DNA from: Olavius algarvensis Delta 4 endosymbiont
GTDB taxonomy: Bacteria; Desulfobacterota; Desulfobacteria; Desulfobacterales; CAJINA01
Assembly: GCA_905176665.1 (NCBI GenBank)
Contig: CAJINA010000149.1
Coordinates: 1-64,000, forward strand
Length of the DNA: 64,000 nt
Direction of reading: 5' to 3'
Part shown: piece by piece, positions 52,616 to 62,211 of the stretch
How positions within the stretch are numbered: the stretch's first letter is position 1
Layout of the letters: each line of letters begins with the position of its first letter
Program-made: the position numbers and the translations under genes
The notes under the pieces: model-generated
The model's input: only the letters and a program-made list of their open reading frames with translations
Database searches by the model: none
Told to the model about the DNA's origin: nothing

Positions 52616-53284
52616 TTATTGATATTTTTTGCCCGGCACCGCGCCCCGCAACTTCTGTCCGGCATTCCGGACAGATCCGATGGTGATGAGCAGCTGAGCC
52701 GCATAGTAGGTCCCCATGACGAGGTAACCGGAAAGGGGTACCGGCGTCAGGAATCGATTGACGGCAATCAGTGAATCCGAAACGATAAAAAAACAGGCGC
52801 CCGCGATGACCAGGGCGTGATTTTCGGTGCCCAGGGATGCCGATATCCCCATGCCCAGGATGATCAGCAGGTATACTGTCACCGGCACGAGCATTTCGCC
52901 CAGCCAGGGTAACAACACAAAGCCCATGATACATCCGTATACCGCAATGGCCACCAATATCGGGAGGCGGGCCCGGACCAGGGCCGGCCGGCGTAGGAAC
53001 GCAGCTATATAGAAAAGGTGGGCGATCAGGAATGCTCCCAGCCCGTGCACGAAAAAGCGGACCCCGTCGATCTGCAACAGGATATCGCCAGCACCGGAAA
53101 AGAGCAGCCCCACCCCGAGCAACTTTCCTTTAGAACCTGGAATAGCGTGAAAAGCCAGCACCGCAAGACACAAGATCGGGATGGTCTTGACCAGGTAATC
53201 AAACCGGTAAGGGGCCACGGATAGCGTCGCCATGAAAAGGAACGCAAAACAGGTAAAAACCGCCAGGAGAACTCTGGATAACAT
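52616..53284 (-). CDS. Lysoplasmalogenase (YhhN family)
   Basis: A 222-residue eight-helix membrane hydrolase of the YhhN/TMEM86 type. The conserved blocks are LLFSGAGDILL (Asp), FLIAHLFYIAAF (His) and ACFFIVSDSLIAVNRF (Ser/Asp). It probably hydrolyses lysoplasmalogens, in keeping with anaerobic bacteria that have plasmalogen lipids. ATG 53284 (MLSRVLLAV) is chosen since the frame from 53344 has a polar N-terminus. The MFS gene at 53348 is on the same strand and 63 bases upstream. Confidence 0.8.
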   Translation of the reverse strand: MLSRVLLAVFTCFAFLFMATLSVAPYRFDYLVKTIPILCLAVLAFHAIPGSKGKLLGVGLLFSGAGDILLQIDGVRFFVHGLGAFLIAHLFYIAAFLRRPALVRARLPILVAIAVYGCIMGFVLLPWLGEMLVPVTVYLLIILGMGISASLGTENHALVIAGACFFIVSDSLIAVNRFLTPVPLSGYLVMGTYYAAQLLITIGSVRNAGQKLRGAVPGKKYQ

Positions 53285-53347
53285 ATTCCCACCAAACCTT
53301 TTAAAGAGGTCTTTCGTCTTTAGGGTATTAGGCTTGCCCCGCAACGC

Positions 53348-54508
53348 TTATGCTGCTTGCTTCCGCTCAAAAAGATACAACAAACAAAATACGCCGCCGG
53401 CGACCAGTGCAATGAGGCTGCTGACCCCGAACAGTCTATACGCTCCCAAGCTTTCGTAAAGAACCCCGCTGAACAGAAACCCGACTACCAGGCCGAGCCC
53501 ATAGGTGACGGCATTGTTGACCGCTTGCCCCATGGTTTTAGAGGCATCGGGTGTGAGTCTATCAATGTAGAGAATGCTGGCCACGTGAAAGGTGCCGTAG
53601 GTAACCGCATGCAGCACCTGGGACAACAGGATAATGCCCGGGGATGCGGTGACAAACAAGATGGCCCAGCGCAAGGCCGCCACGATGAAGGAAAACATCA
53701 GGACCCGCTCGAGGGAAAACCGGGCAAACAAGCGGTCCGATTTCACCATCACCAGGATTTCCGCCGTGGACGCCAGGGCCCAGGAAATACCGATGAAGGT
53801 TTTGTCCAGCCCGAGGGTCTCCAGGTGGATGGAATAAAATCCATAGTAGGTCCCGTGGCTGACCAGCATCAGAAAAGCACAGGTCAGAAACACCAGCACC
53901 CGGGGACGGATGAAAAATCGTAATCCGGCCCGGTCGCTGGCCTGCTTTTTAATCTGTACGTCCGGTATCTTGAAGGCGGCCACGGCCTGCACCAGGGATC
54001 CGGCCAGAATCAAAGTTACGATAATGCCGACCCCGGCCAGGTCGAGAACCTTACCGAGAATCAGCACGGTCAGGATAAAACTGATGGAACCATAGGCCCG
54101 CAGCCGACCGTAGCTTTGCTTGTCATCGCCAAGGGCGTCCATCGTGAACGCTTCCAGGAAACTGATGATGGGGGCGTAGAACATACCGTAAAGGGCAATG
54201 ATAACCGCCATGGTGCTGAAATCTGAGGCGAACAAAAGCAGCGCCCAGAAAAGGGTGCTGGCCAGGTTGCAGCCGATATAGATTTTACGGCGGGCATGGA
54301 AACGATCGGCCACCAGCCCCCAGAACAGTGGAAACACCACCAGGGCCACCGATCGAATACCGGACAGAACCCCTATCTGGAAGCCGCTGAAACCGAGGTG
54401 ATAACAGTATAGATTGAAGAACGGCAGGAAAACGCCCATCACCCCGAAATAAATAAAATACTGCGGACCGATAACCAGAAACAGGGGGCGTGAAGGGTTT
54501 TGGGTCAT
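53348..54508 (-). CDS. MFS transporter (3-phenylpropionate/nucleoside-H+ symporter-like)
   Basis: A 386-residue 12-helix MFS_1-like protein. It begins PQYFIYFGVMGVFLPFFNLYCYHLGFSGFQIGVLSG, the typical opening of the phenylpropionate-permease/nucleoside-symporter-type MFS. WGLVADRFHARRK is the conserved loop. SYGRLRAYGSISFIL and GISWALASTAEILVM are further conserved helices. The cargo is unknown. ATG 54508 has no obvious strong RBS. The lysoplasmalogenase gene follows on the same strand. Confidence 0.8.
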   Translation of the reverse strand: MTQNPSRPLFLVIGPQYFIYFGVMGVFLPFFNLYCYHLGFSGFQIGVLSGIRSVALVVFPLFWGLVADRFHARRKIYIGCNLASTLFWALLLFASDFSTMAVIIALYGMFYAPIISFLEAFTMDALGDDKQSYGRLRAYGSISFILTVLILGKVLDLAGVGIIVTLILAGSLVQAVAAFKIPDVQIKKQASDRAGLRFFIRPRVLVFLTCAFLMLVSHGTYYGFYSIHLETLGLDKTFIGISWALASTAEILVMVKSDRLFARFSLERVLMFSFIVAALRWAILFVTASPGIILLSQVLHAVTYGTFHVASILYIDRLTPDASKTMGQAVNNAVTYGLGLVVGFLFSGVLYESLGAYRLFGVSSLIALVAGGVFCLLYLFERKQAA

Positions 54509-54678
54509 ACCGGATTATAGCCGTAATAAACCGTATTTTCAATGGGGATGGGACTTAGGCGTGAATTAGAAATGCTTGTACAATTTGCGTCATTAACACT
54601 TCCAAACAAAGAGATTCAATTGTCTATTTTTTTGAATATCACTCGAAACTGTTGGCCATTTTCTTGATTGAAGAAACT
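54509..54678. other. Intergenic spacer before element E5
   Basis: No gene or recognised motif is visible; the 312-base gap between the MFS gene and the Hsp20 gene consists of this spacer and element E5. Confidence 0.4.
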
Positions 54679-54823
54679 TAGAAGCTTCCTCAAGAATGAA
54701 TTTTGGTTCAAGGTCAAGGCGGCCGGTCATATCAAACCGGAGGAATACATCAGGTATTTCGAGGATTTGATATGATCGGCCAACGCAGAGATTGAGTCAA
54801 AAGGCTTGCTGAGAGAGCTTCTA
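54679..54823 (+). repeat. Palindromic 3'-type element, copy E5
   Basis: Left arm TAGAAGCTTCCTCAAGAA is at 54679; right arm ...GAGAGAGCTTCTA ends at 54823, the stop codon of the Hsp20 gene. Between them are ATTTTGGTTCAAGGTCAAGG, then inner arms GGCCGGTCATATCAAA/TTTGATATGATCGGCC (one G-T). The apex has GAGGAATACATCAGGTATTT, then CGAGGA, and AACGCAGAGATTGAGTCAAAAG follows. In the gene's direction TAG is the first codon of the element. Confidence 0.9.
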
Positions 54824-55267
54824 ATCGATGTTAACCCGGATTTTCTTAGGCTTCTCTTCCTCCGGCTCCGGAATCGTCACCTTCAGAACGCCGTTTTTAA
54901 AAGAGGCCTTTATTTTCTCCGGCTCAACATGATACTGGAGGGTAAAAGTCCGTTGAAATTGCCCGAAATCCCTTTCCTGGCAGAAGTAGCACTGATCGCC
55001 CAGATCATCCTCTTCGTCGCGTATACCCTTTAATGTCAAAAGGTTATCTTTTACCTCGACGGCCACATCCTCTTTTAGGACACCCGGGAGATCAGCTTTA
55101 ATGACGATGCCCCCCTCGACTTCGTAGATGTCGACACTCGGCCGCCAGCCGTAAGAAGAGATTTCCCCCTCCCCCCTGGCCTGGGAGAACGAGTCCTCGA
55201 ACATACGGTTAATGCGGTCCTGCAAAGCGGTGACGTTTTGAAACGGATCCCATTTGACGATGGTCAT
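54821..55267 (-). CDS. Hsp20/alpha-crystallin family small heat-shock protein
   Basis: A 148-residue chaperone. It starts MTIVKWDPFQNVTALQDRINRMF, the classic bacterial class A opening. The alpha-crystallin domain runs from about 45 to 135 (WRPSVDIYEVEGGIVIKADLPGVLKEDVAVEV; LKASFKNGVLKVTIPEPEEEKPKKI-type end IKASFKNGVLKV). The C-terminal IxI-like tail KKIRVNID is short. It prevents aggregation of unfolded proteins. AAGGAGGA precedes ATG 55267. It is divergent from a second Hsp20 gene at 55533. Its TAG stop is the first codon of element E5. Confidence 0.92.
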   Translation of the reverse strand: MTIVKWDPFQNVTALQDRINRMFEDSFSQARGEGEISSYGWRPSVDIYEVEGGIVIKADLPGVLKEDVAVEVKDNLLTLKGIRDEEDDLGDQCYFCQERDFGQFQRTFTLQYHVEPEKIKASFKNGVLKVTIPEPEEEKPKKIRVNID

Positions 55268-55316
55268 GGTGGTCCTCCTTTAGACGCTGTTTAGCAATCC
55301 TGCTACTCTATAAAAA

Positions 55317-55345
55317 AACATTAACCACCTGTGATTCCTTGTCAA
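55317..55345 (-). promoter_or_regulatory. Possible promoter of the leftward Hsp20 gene
   Basis: On the minus strand TTGACA (55345-55340) is followed after 17 bases by AATGTT (55322-55317), a weak -10, about 50 bases before the start codon. The -35 box is perfect; the -10 match is only three of six, so this is tentative. No clear heat-shock sigma consensus was seen. Confidence 0.3.
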
Positions 55346-55532
55346 GAGCGCAATTCGCCCAGGGCGTTGACCGCTTTACAAACCGCCAACGCGGTGTTAA
55401 GTTTAGCCTGTTCAGGCAAGCGTTGCACCTTTCAAAGACCCGGTTTCATCTGAAACTTTGGGGTTACCAAAAGCACTCAAACACCCGCCGGCAGCGGTCG
55501 CACCGTGCGGGGCTTTACTATAGGAGCCGGCC

Positions 55533-55982
55533 ATGGACTATATCAAGATCAGATTTGGAAGCAGTCTACCCATCGGAGGACCGTATGGAAAATCAATTGG
55601 GGGCGTGTTCAGACCCCGGCCGGCCAACCCGATGTTTTCTTCCGGGGAGCACTCCTGGACCCCCCAGATGGATATTTTCGAAACACCGGAGGAAATCATC
55701 ATACAGGCCGAAATTGCCGGTGTAGACCAGGAGGACCTGGAGGTCGAGATAAACAGCAAGGCGGTCAGGATTTTCGGTCGGCGGACGGAATCATCCCTGG
55801 TTGCGAATTCAACCTACCGGCTGGCGGAGATTCAGTACGGTAAGTTTGAAAGGACCCTGTTTCTGCCGGCCCAGATAGACACCGAAGTGGTGTCGTCCTC
55901 ATACTCCAACGGTTTTCTGCAACTGCGGCTGGCCAAAAAGCAAAAAAACGTTACGCATAGCGTTCCGATTACCGATGAATAG
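55533..55982 (+). CDS. Second Hsp20-type small heat-shock protein
   Basis: A 149-residue alpha-crystallin-domain protein. The domain starts around residue 43 (WTPQMDIFETPEEIIIQAEIAGVDQEDLEVEI) and ends with SYSNGFLQLRLAKKQ. The N-terminus (MDYIKIRFGSSLPIGGPYGKS) is short and unlike the neighbour's, so the two are diverged paralogs, not a recent duplication. ATG 55533 follows TAGGAG. It precedes lon by 44 bases in the same direction and is likely co-expressed with it under protein-stress conditions. Confidence 0.88.
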   Translation: MDYIKIRFGSSLPIGGPYGKSIGGVFRPRPANPMFSSGEHSWTPQMDIFETPEEIIIQAEIAGVDQEDLEVEINSKAVRIFGRRTESSLVANSTYRLAEIQYGKFERTLFLPAQIDTEVVSSSYSNGFLQLRLAKKQKNVTHSVPITDE

Positions 55983-56026
55983 CGCATCTCAACCTAATTG
56001 TACGCGGATTTACCCCGGAGGCGACC

Positions 56027-58372
56027 ATGGAAGAAAAAAAATTGTCTACCGATTTCGGAACTGAAAATATACCTGACAACCTGCCGGTACTCCCCCTTTT
56101 CGATGCAGTCCTATTTCCCAAAATGGTGCTGCCGCTGGTCGTGATCGAAGACCATTCGGTCAAACTGGTGGATGAGGCCATGAGCAAGGACCGCATTATC
56201 GGTCTGCTCGTATCGAAAAGTAAATCAAAAGAAGAATCTGCGCCCGAAGAAGACCTTGCGGCGATCGGCACCAGCGCCATGATTCTCAAAATGGCCAAGA
56301 CCGAAGACAATAAAGCCCAACTGCTGGTCCAGGGCCTGGCGCGTTTCAAGGCCAAAGAGTTCAGCCAGAAGGAGCCCTACCTGCGGGCGGATATCGAAGA
56401 TATCGTCGACGAAGGGGACAGCGGCAAGGAAGTCGAGGCGATGAAAACCAACATCATCAGCCTGTTTGACCGCATTGTCGAACTTTCGCCCGGTTTGCCC
56501 AAGGAGATCGCCTCCATGTCCAGCTCCATAGAGGAGCCGGGTATCCTGGCCGACATGGTGGCGTCCACGATTAACAGCCCCACGGAAGACAAACAAAAGG
56601 TCCTGGAGACCGCCAACGTCAAAAAGCGTCTTAAAGAGGTCACCAAGCAGCTCAACCAGCAGTTGGACATCCTGGAACTCGGCAATAAGATCCAGACCCA
56701 GGTGAAAGGCGACATGGACAAGACCCAGCGGGAGTATTACCTGCGCAAACAACTCAAGGCCATCCGGGAAGAGTTGGGTGAAAGCGACGAAGCTACGGTC
56801 GAGGTGGATGAATACAGGGCCAAGATCGAGGCCGCCGATCTGCCCGAGGAAGCCAAAAACGAGGCGGAGCGGGAGCTCAACCGCCTGTCCAAAATGCATC
56901 CGTCCTCAGCTGAGTACACGGTGGCTTCAACCTACCTTGATTGGATCACGGCCCTGCCATGGCACGCCAGTACGGATGACATCCTGGATATCAAAAAGGC
57001 CCGCAAAACGCTCGATGAGGACCATTACGGACTTGAAAAACCCAAGAAAAGGGTGCTGGAATACCTGGCCGTCCGGAAACTCAAGCCTGAGTCCAAGGGA
57101 CCGATCCTCTGCCTGGCCGGCCCTCCGGGCACCGGCAAGACCTCCCTGGGCAGATCGATCGCGCGCTCGCTGGGCCGTAAATTCCACCGCATCTCCCTGG
57201 GCGGCGTAAGGGATGAGGCCGAAATCCGGGGCCATCGCCGGACCTATGTCGGCGCCCTGCCGGGCCGCATCGTCCAGGGGTTGCGCCGGGCGGAGTCCAA
57301 CAACCCGGTCTTCATGCTGGACGAAATAGACAAAGTGGGCAGTGATTTCCGCGGTGACCCCTCTTCAGCCCTGCTGGAGGTGCTGGATCCCGAGCAGAAT
57401 TTCAGCTTTTCAGATCACTACCTGGATGTCCCTTTTGACCTTTCGAAAGTGATGTTCATTACTACGGCCAATGTCCTCGATACGATCCCGCCGGCCCTGC
57501 GTGACCGTATGGAGGTCTTGGAACTGCACGGCTACACCCTGGATGAGAAGATGAAGATCGCCAACCGGTATCTCATTCCCCGGCAGCGGCGGGCCCATGG
57601 TCTGAAATCCGACCAGATATCCTTCACCAAGGGTGCTGTAAAATTGATTATTGCCGGATACACCCGGGAGGCCGGTCTGCGGAACCTGGAACGTGAAATC
57701 GCCAACATCTGCCGCGGGGTGGCCGCAACCATTGTGGAAGGTGATGTCAAATCCGTCTCAGTGAAAAAGGTCAGTGTGGCCAAATACCTGGGACCGGTAA
57801 AAATCAACACCGAGACCAAGAGCCGGGTCTCCACGCCCGGGGTTGTCATGGGCCTGGCCTGGACCCCGACCGGCGGCGAAATACTCTTTATTGAAGCCAC
57901 GGGCATGAAGGGCCAAAAAGGCTTGACCCTCACCGGGCAACTGGGAGATGTCATGAAGGAATCGGCTACAACCGCCCTGAGCTTCATCCGCAGCAACGCC
58001 AAACAGCTCGGGGTGGACGAGGATTTCTTCAGTAAACACGATATCCATATTCACGTGCCGGCCGGTGCGATTCCCAAGGACGGTCCTTCGGCCGGGGTGA
58101 CCATGCTGACGGCCCTGACCTCGCTGCTGTCGGGCAAAGCCATCCACAAGGACCTGGCCATGACCGGCGAAATCACCCTCCGGGGACAGGTCCTGCCCGT
58201 GGGCGGCATCAAGGAAAAGGTGCTGGCGGCCCATCGGGCCGGCATCAAGACCCTGATCCTGCCCAAGTGGAACGAAAAGGACCTCCAGGATATTCCCAAA
58301 AAGGTCCTCAAGGACATCGAGTTTCACTTCCCGGAAAAGATGCTCGATGTGGTCAAGATCGCATTTAATTGA
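56027..58372 (+). CDS. lon: ATP-dependent protease Lon
   Basis: A 781-residue Lon protease: N-terminal substrate domain (about 18-215; [19 protein letters not shown]), AAA+ domain with Walker [14 protein letters not shown] (about 366-378) and Walker B FMLDEIDK, then the protease domain. The catalytic Ser is in [10 protein letters not shown], the Lys in [15 protein letters not shown]. It degrades damaged or regulatory proteins in the cytosol. ATG 56027 has GGAGG. It follows an Hsp20 gene after 44 bases. All hallmark residues are present; no truncation. Confidence 0.95.
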   Translation: MEEKKLSTDFGTENIPDNLPVLPLFDAVLFPKMVLPLVVIEDHSVKLVDEAMSKDRIIGLLVSKSKSKEESAPEEDLAAIGTSAMILKMAKTEDNKAQLLVQGLARFKAKEFSQKEPYLRADIEDIVDEGDSGKEVEAMKTNIISLFDRIVELSPGLPKEIASMSSSIEEPGILADMVASTINSPTEDKQKVLETANVKKRLKEVTKQLNQQLDILELGNKIQTQVKGDMDKTQREYYLRKQLKAIREELGESDEATVEVDEYRAKIEAADLPEEAKNEAERELNRLSKMHPSSAEYTVASTYLDWITALPWHASTDDILDIKKARKTLDEDHYGLEKPKKRVLEYLAVRKLKPESKGPILCLAGPPGTGKTSLGRSIARSLGRKFHRISLGGVRDEAEIRGHRRTYVGALPGRIVQGLRRAESNNPVFMLDEIDKVGSDFRGDPSSALLEVLDPEQNFSFSDHYLDVPFDLSKVMFITTANVLDTIPPALRDRMEVLELHGYTLDEKMKIANRYLIPRQRRAHGLKSDQISFTKGAVKLIIAGYTREAGLRNLEREIANICRGVAATIVEGDVKSVSVKKVSVAKYLGPVKINTETKSRVSTPGVVMGLAWTPTGGEILFIEATGMKGQKGLTLTGQLGDVMKESATTALSFIRSNAKQLGVDEDFFSKHDIHIHVPAGAIPKDGPSAGVTMLTALTSLLSGKAIHKDLAMTGEITLRGQVLPVGGIKEKVLAAHRAGIKTLILPKWNEKDLQDIPKKVLKDIEFHFPEKMLDVVKIAFN

Positions 58373-58422
58373 ACGCGCCCCGCGGCAAGCGGCGGGAAAA
58401 GTATTGGCTTAACCGGTTCACA

Positions 58423-59247
58423 ATGATGCCTTGCATGCGCCCAATTGGACGACCTCTCTGCCTGGCCCTGATGCTGGCCGTTGCCGCGGTCCTGTTGTCC
58501 GCCTGCGCCAGCCAGCCGCCACCGCGGCAGCCGGCCAGCCACAAGCACCCGGTATACGTACCATCGCAACCAAAAGCCAAAAAGCCCCCGCCGGCTACCC
58601 AGAAATCCTACAAGGTCATGGGCAAATGGTATCATCCGGTTGACACGGCCGCCGGGTTCACCCAGCGCGGTAAGGCGTCCTGGTACGGCAAAAAGTTTCA
58701 CGGACGCAAAACCGCCAACGGTGAACGTTATAACATGTACGGGATCTCCGCCGCCCACAAAACCCTGCCGCTGGGAACCTGGGTCCGCGTGGAAAACCGG
58801 GATAACGGTCGCAAGCTTGATATCCGCCTGAATGACCGCGGCCCCTTCGTACATGGCCGCATTATCGACCTCAGTTATGGGGCTGCCAAAAAACTGGGTG
58901 TGGTGGGCCCCGGCACGGCCAATGTAAAACTTACCGCCCTGGGCAGCCGGGTGAAAGCTTCCCCGGCAACCGGGGCCAAACCACCCGCCTACCAGCCGGT
59001 CGATTGGAACAAGGGGCGCTTTACCTTCCAGGTGGGGGCGTTCAGCGACCCCAACAATGCCAAGCGCTATAAGGCCAAACTGAGCAGCCGGTATAAAAAT
59101 GCGCATATCAAGCCCTATTATCATCCGGACCATGGCAAACTGTACGGGGTACGCATAGGGTTGGCCACTTCTTACAAAACGGCCCTTGAATATAAAACCG
59201 CCCTGCGTCAGAAAGGGTTCCCCGGAGCATTTACCATTGCCGAGTAA
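58423..59247 (+). CDS. rlpA: Septal ring lytic transglycosylase RlpA
   Basis: A 274-residue lipoprotein. After the basic start (MMPCMRPIGRPL) there is a hydrophobic segment and lipobox LSAC, so it is anchored in the outer membrane. A Pro/Lys-rich linker leads to the RlpA double-psi beta-barrel (GKASWYGKKFHGRKTANGE, catalytic region; LDIRLNDRGPFVHGRIIDLSYGAAK). A C-terminal SPOR domain (about 195-274; FTFQVGAFSDPNNAKRYKAKL) binds denuded septal glycan. The start is uncertain: ATGs at 58423 and 58435 are options; neither has a good RBS. The GmhB gene follows almost directly. Confidence 0.88.
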   Translation: MMPCMRPIGRPLCLALMLAVAAVLLSACASQPPPRQPASHKHPVYVPSQPKAKKPPPATQKSYKVMGKWYHPVDTAAGFTQRGKASWYGKKFHGRKTANGERYNMYGISAAHKTLPLGTWVRVENRDNGRKLDIRLNDRGPFVHGRIIDLSYGAAKKLGVVGPGTANVKLTALGSRVKASPATGAKPPAYQPVDWNKGRFTFQVGAFSDPNNAKRYKAKLSSRYKNAHIKPYYHPDHGKLYGVRIGLATSYKTALEYKTALRQKGFPGAFTIAE

Positions 59248-59251
59248 TACC

Positions 59252-59818
59252 TTGCCCAACGCGCCCGCAAAGTATATCTTCCTAGATCGTGACGGTGTCA
59301 TCAACCGGGATTCCGCCGATTATATTAAAACCTGGGAAGAGTTCGAGTTTTTGCCGGGTAGTCTCACTGCGCTGCAAAAGCTGACCACGGCCGGTTTTCG
59401 GATTATTGTCATCACCAATCAATCGATTGTCGGCCGCCGGTGGGTAAAACCTGAAATTCTCCAGGATATTTTTAAACGGATGTGTACCGCCATTGAAGCG
59501 CACGGCGGACGGGTGCACGATGTCTTCTTTTGTCCCCATACCCCGGACGACGGCTGCAATTGCCGCAAACCGGCAACCGGCCTGATCGAGAAGGCTGCCC
59601 GGACCCACCGCATCGACGTATCCACCACCATCATGGTGGGCGACAGTGCCAAGGATATCGTGTGTGCCCATAAGGCCGGATGCAAGGCCGCCGTATTGGT
59701 GAAGACCGGTAATTTCGAAACTGCTCAGACACTCCTCAAAAGAGAAAATCTGGTGCCCGATGTTGTGGCCGCCGACCTTTTGGCTGCCGCGACCTGGGTT
59801 TTAGACACCGAGGCCTAG
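59252..59818 (+). CDS. gmhB: D-glycero-D-manno-heptose-1,7-bisphosphate 7-phosphatase-like HAD protein
   Basis: A 188-residue HAD phosphatase of the GmhB type. The first motif is IFLDRDGVINRDSADYI (two Asp). The zinc-finger-like loop is CPHTPDDGCNCRKP, with the Cys/His ligands intact. The third motif is VGDSAKDIVCAHKAGC. It makes LPS heptose precursors in Gram-negative bacteria. It lacks an ATG near its start; TTG 59252, five bases after the rlpA stop, is chosen as it gives the family-typical N-terminus. Overlap with rlpA from 59186 is unlikely. Confidence 0.82.
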   Translation: MPNAPAKYIFLDRDGVINRDSADYIKTWEEFEFLPGSLTALQKLTTAGFRIIVITNQSIVGRRWVKPEILQDIFKRMCTAIEAHGGRVHDVFFCPHTPDDGCNCRKPATGLIEKAARTHRIDVSTTIMVGDSAKDIVCAHKAGCKAAVLVKTGNFETAQTLLKRENLVPDVVAADLLAAATWVLDTEA

Positions 59819-59823
59819 ACGGT

Positions 59824-62010
59824 ATGCCCCGCGATACCAAAACCAATACACTAATGGGGCACATCGAGCGGATCACCTTCTACAACCGTGATAACCATTA
59901 TACCATCGCCCGTTTCCGCATCGAAAAAACCGATGGCCTGGTTACGATCCTGGGGACCATGCCGAACCCTACGCCGGGCGACACCCTGAAAGTCACCGGC
60001 CGCTGGGAAACCCACCCCCGATACGGTCCCCAACTGCGGATTAAGACCTATGAAGCACTGGTGCCCGATCGCGGGGATGAGCTGGTCAAGTACCTTTCGT
60101 CAGGCCTGATCAGCGGTCTCGGCTGGCAGACCGCCAAACGGCTCGTGGCCCATTTTGGAGAAGCCACCATCGATGTGATTGAGAATCATGCCGTGCGGCT
60201 CAAGGAAGTCACCGGCATCGGCGAAGTCCTGGCCTTCAAAATAACCAGCCAGTGGAAGGCCAAGCACGCCCTGCGCAGTCTCATGGCCTTTTTACAGGAG
60301 AACGGCATCAAAACCGCCTATTGCCAGCGGATCGTAAAAACATACGGCGATGATACCGAAAAAATCCTGCGCACCGAGCCCTACCGCCTGGTCCACGACA
60401 TTCCGGGGATCGGATTTCACATCGCCGAAACAATCGCCATCAATGCCGGGGCCGCCCGGGATGATCCTCTGCGGGTCAGAGAATGCCTGCTCCACCTGCT
60501 GCTGCAGGCCGCCGAAAACGGGCATACCTATTGCCTGGCAGATGAATTGAAGCAGCGGTGCTTCGACGCTTTCGAAATAAATCCGGACCTGGTCGAAACG
60601 GCCCTTTCAGAGTTGGCCGCCGAACAGGAAATCGTGATGGAACCTTCCCCGGAACGCGGTCCGCCGGCTGTTTATCACTACCGCCTGTACGAAGCGGAAA
60701 TCGGGATTGCCGCCAAGCTGCATGCCCTTTTGTCCGTACCGCTCACCGACACGAACATGAACGCCGAACAAATCACCGAGCAGGTCCTGACAAACCTGGC
60801 GTTGAAGCTATCGGTCGAGCAGTTGCAGGTGGTCGAAGGGATTCTGGCCCACCGGGCGGGTGTCATCACGGGCGGGCCGGGTACCGGCAAAACCACTTTG
60901 GTTCGTTCATTGTGTGCGGTCTTTGGGAGCCTGGGCAAAACCATCAGCCTGGCGGCGCCTACCGGCCGGGCCGCCCGCCGCCTCAGTGAGGTTACCGGGA
61001 AAAAGGCGGCTACCGTCCACAAGCTGCTGGGCTATAATCCCACGGAAGGATACTTTGAGCGGGACCGGGACAATCCCCTGGAAACCGATGTCATGATTGT
61101 GGATGAAGTCTCCATGGTGGATACCATCCTCATGTACCAGCTCACCCGGGCGCTGCCGGCCCCTGCGATCCTGATCCTGGTGGGGGATTCATTCCAGCTG
61201 CCCTCTGTGGGACCGGGCAATGTTCTGGCCGACATCATTGCCGCCGACATCGTTCCGGTATTTTCCCTGAATACGATATTTAGACAGGCTGAAGAAAGCC
61301 CGATCGTGCTCAATGCCCACCGGGTCCGCAGAGGCTTGTTTCCTGACCTCGATGGTGAGGCCATCGAACAGGGCCGTTCGGAGTTCTTTTTTATTGAAGC
61401 CCAGCAGCCGGACGATGCAGTTGCCCGGATTTGCCAATTGTGCACCCGGACATTGCCGGAGAGCCTCGGCCTTGACCGCGTTCAAGATATCCAGGTGCTG
61501 ACTCCCATGCATAAAGGCGAGGTCGGCACGATCAATCTCAATCAGGTTCTCCAGAAAAAGCTCAATGCCCGCCCGGCGGCGGAAAAAATACCCGGGGTTG
61601 CCTTCCGCCCGGGTGACAAAGTGATGCACCTGCGCAATAATTACCAGAAAGATGTTTTCAACGGTGACATTGGGACGGTCGCGTCCGTCGATCCCAAAGC
61701 AAAGGTACTGCGGGTCAACTATTACGACCGGAATGTGGACTACGATTTCGGTGAATTGGATGAATTGATCCTCGCCTATGCAATCTCCGTCCACAAATCC
61801 CAGGGTTCTGAATACCCGGCGGTGATCATCCCCCTGCTGACCCAGCACTTCATCCTGCTGCAGCGAAATCTGTTGTATACCGCCATGACCCGGGGTAAAC
61901 AGCTGGTAATCCTGATAGGCTCTCCCCGAGCGCTGGAAATCGCCGTCAAAAACGACAAAACCGGCCGACGGCGTTCCGGCCTGGCCCAACGGCTGGCAAC
62001 CTATGGTTAA
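59824..62010 (+). CDS. recD2: RecD2-like ATP-dependent DNA helicase
   Basis: A 728-residue SF1 helicase of the RecD2 type. N-terminal OB-fold part and helix-hairpin-helix region (GLGWQTAKRLVAHFGE, VTGIGEVLAFKIT) come first. Walker A is GGPGTGKTTLV; motif Ia has LAAPTGRAARRLSEVTG; Walker B VMIVDEVSMVD; the later motif is AISVHKSQGSEYPAV and the C-terminal YTAMTRGKQLVILIG. This protein does not need RecBC and acts in DNA repair and fork maintenance. The start ATG 59824 has GAGG upstream. It is five bases after gmhB's stop, so co-transcription is likely. Confidence 0.9.
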   Translation: MPRDTKTNTLMGHIERITFYNRDNHYTIARFRIEKTDGLVTILGTMPNPTPGDTLKVTGRWETHPRYGPQLRIKTYEALVPDRGDELVKYLSSGLISGLGWQTAKRLVAHFGEATIDVIENHAVRLKEVTGIGEVLAFKITSQWKAKHALRSLMAFLQENGIKTAYCQRIVKTYGDDTEKILRTEPYRLVHDIPGIGFHIAETIAINAGAARDDPLRVRECLLHLLLQAAENGHTYCLADELKQRCFDAFEINPDLVETALSELAAEQEIVMEPSPERGPPAVYHYRLYEAEIGIAAKLHALLSVPLTDTNMNAEQITEQVLTNLALKLSVEQLQVVEGILAHRAGVITGGPGTGKTTLVRSLCAVFGSLGKTISLAAPTGRAARRLSEVTGKKAATVHKLLGYNPTEGYFERDRDNPLETDVMIVDEVSMVDTILMYQLTRALPAPAILILVGDSFQLPSVGPGNVLADIIAADIVPVFSLNTIFRQAEESPIVLNAHRVRRGLFPDLDGEAIEQGRSEFFFIEAQQPDDAVARICQLCTRTLPESLGLDRVQDIQVLTPMHKGEVGTINLNQVLQKKLNARPAAEKIPGVAFRPGDKVMHLRNNYQKDVFNGDIGTVASVDPKAKVLRVNYYDRNVDYDFGELDELILAYAISVHKSQGSEYPAVIIPLLTQHFILLQRNLLYTAMTRGKQLVILIGSPRALEIAVKNDKTGRRRSGLAQRLATYG

Positions 62011-62211
62011 CGCTTGTTATCATCTTGCCATTGGCGAGGCGCAAGACGACGAGCCGAAGGCACCAATGTAACCCGGGCTGCAGCGGTGGTATAAAGCCCC
62101 CACAAGGTGGCGCACCGTTGTATAGAAAGGCCTTGGTGCGACACTCAGCGTGACCGGACATTTGATTGGATTTGGAGATAGGCACTGTTTCAACTATTGT
62201 AGGCTTTTAAC

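Noticed and set aside
5686..54823. Palindromic elements as integron attC sites
   Set aside because: attC sites also follow gene stops, but no GTTRRRY core, R-box pair or integrase gene was found, and the copies are tens of kilobases apart between ordinary genes.
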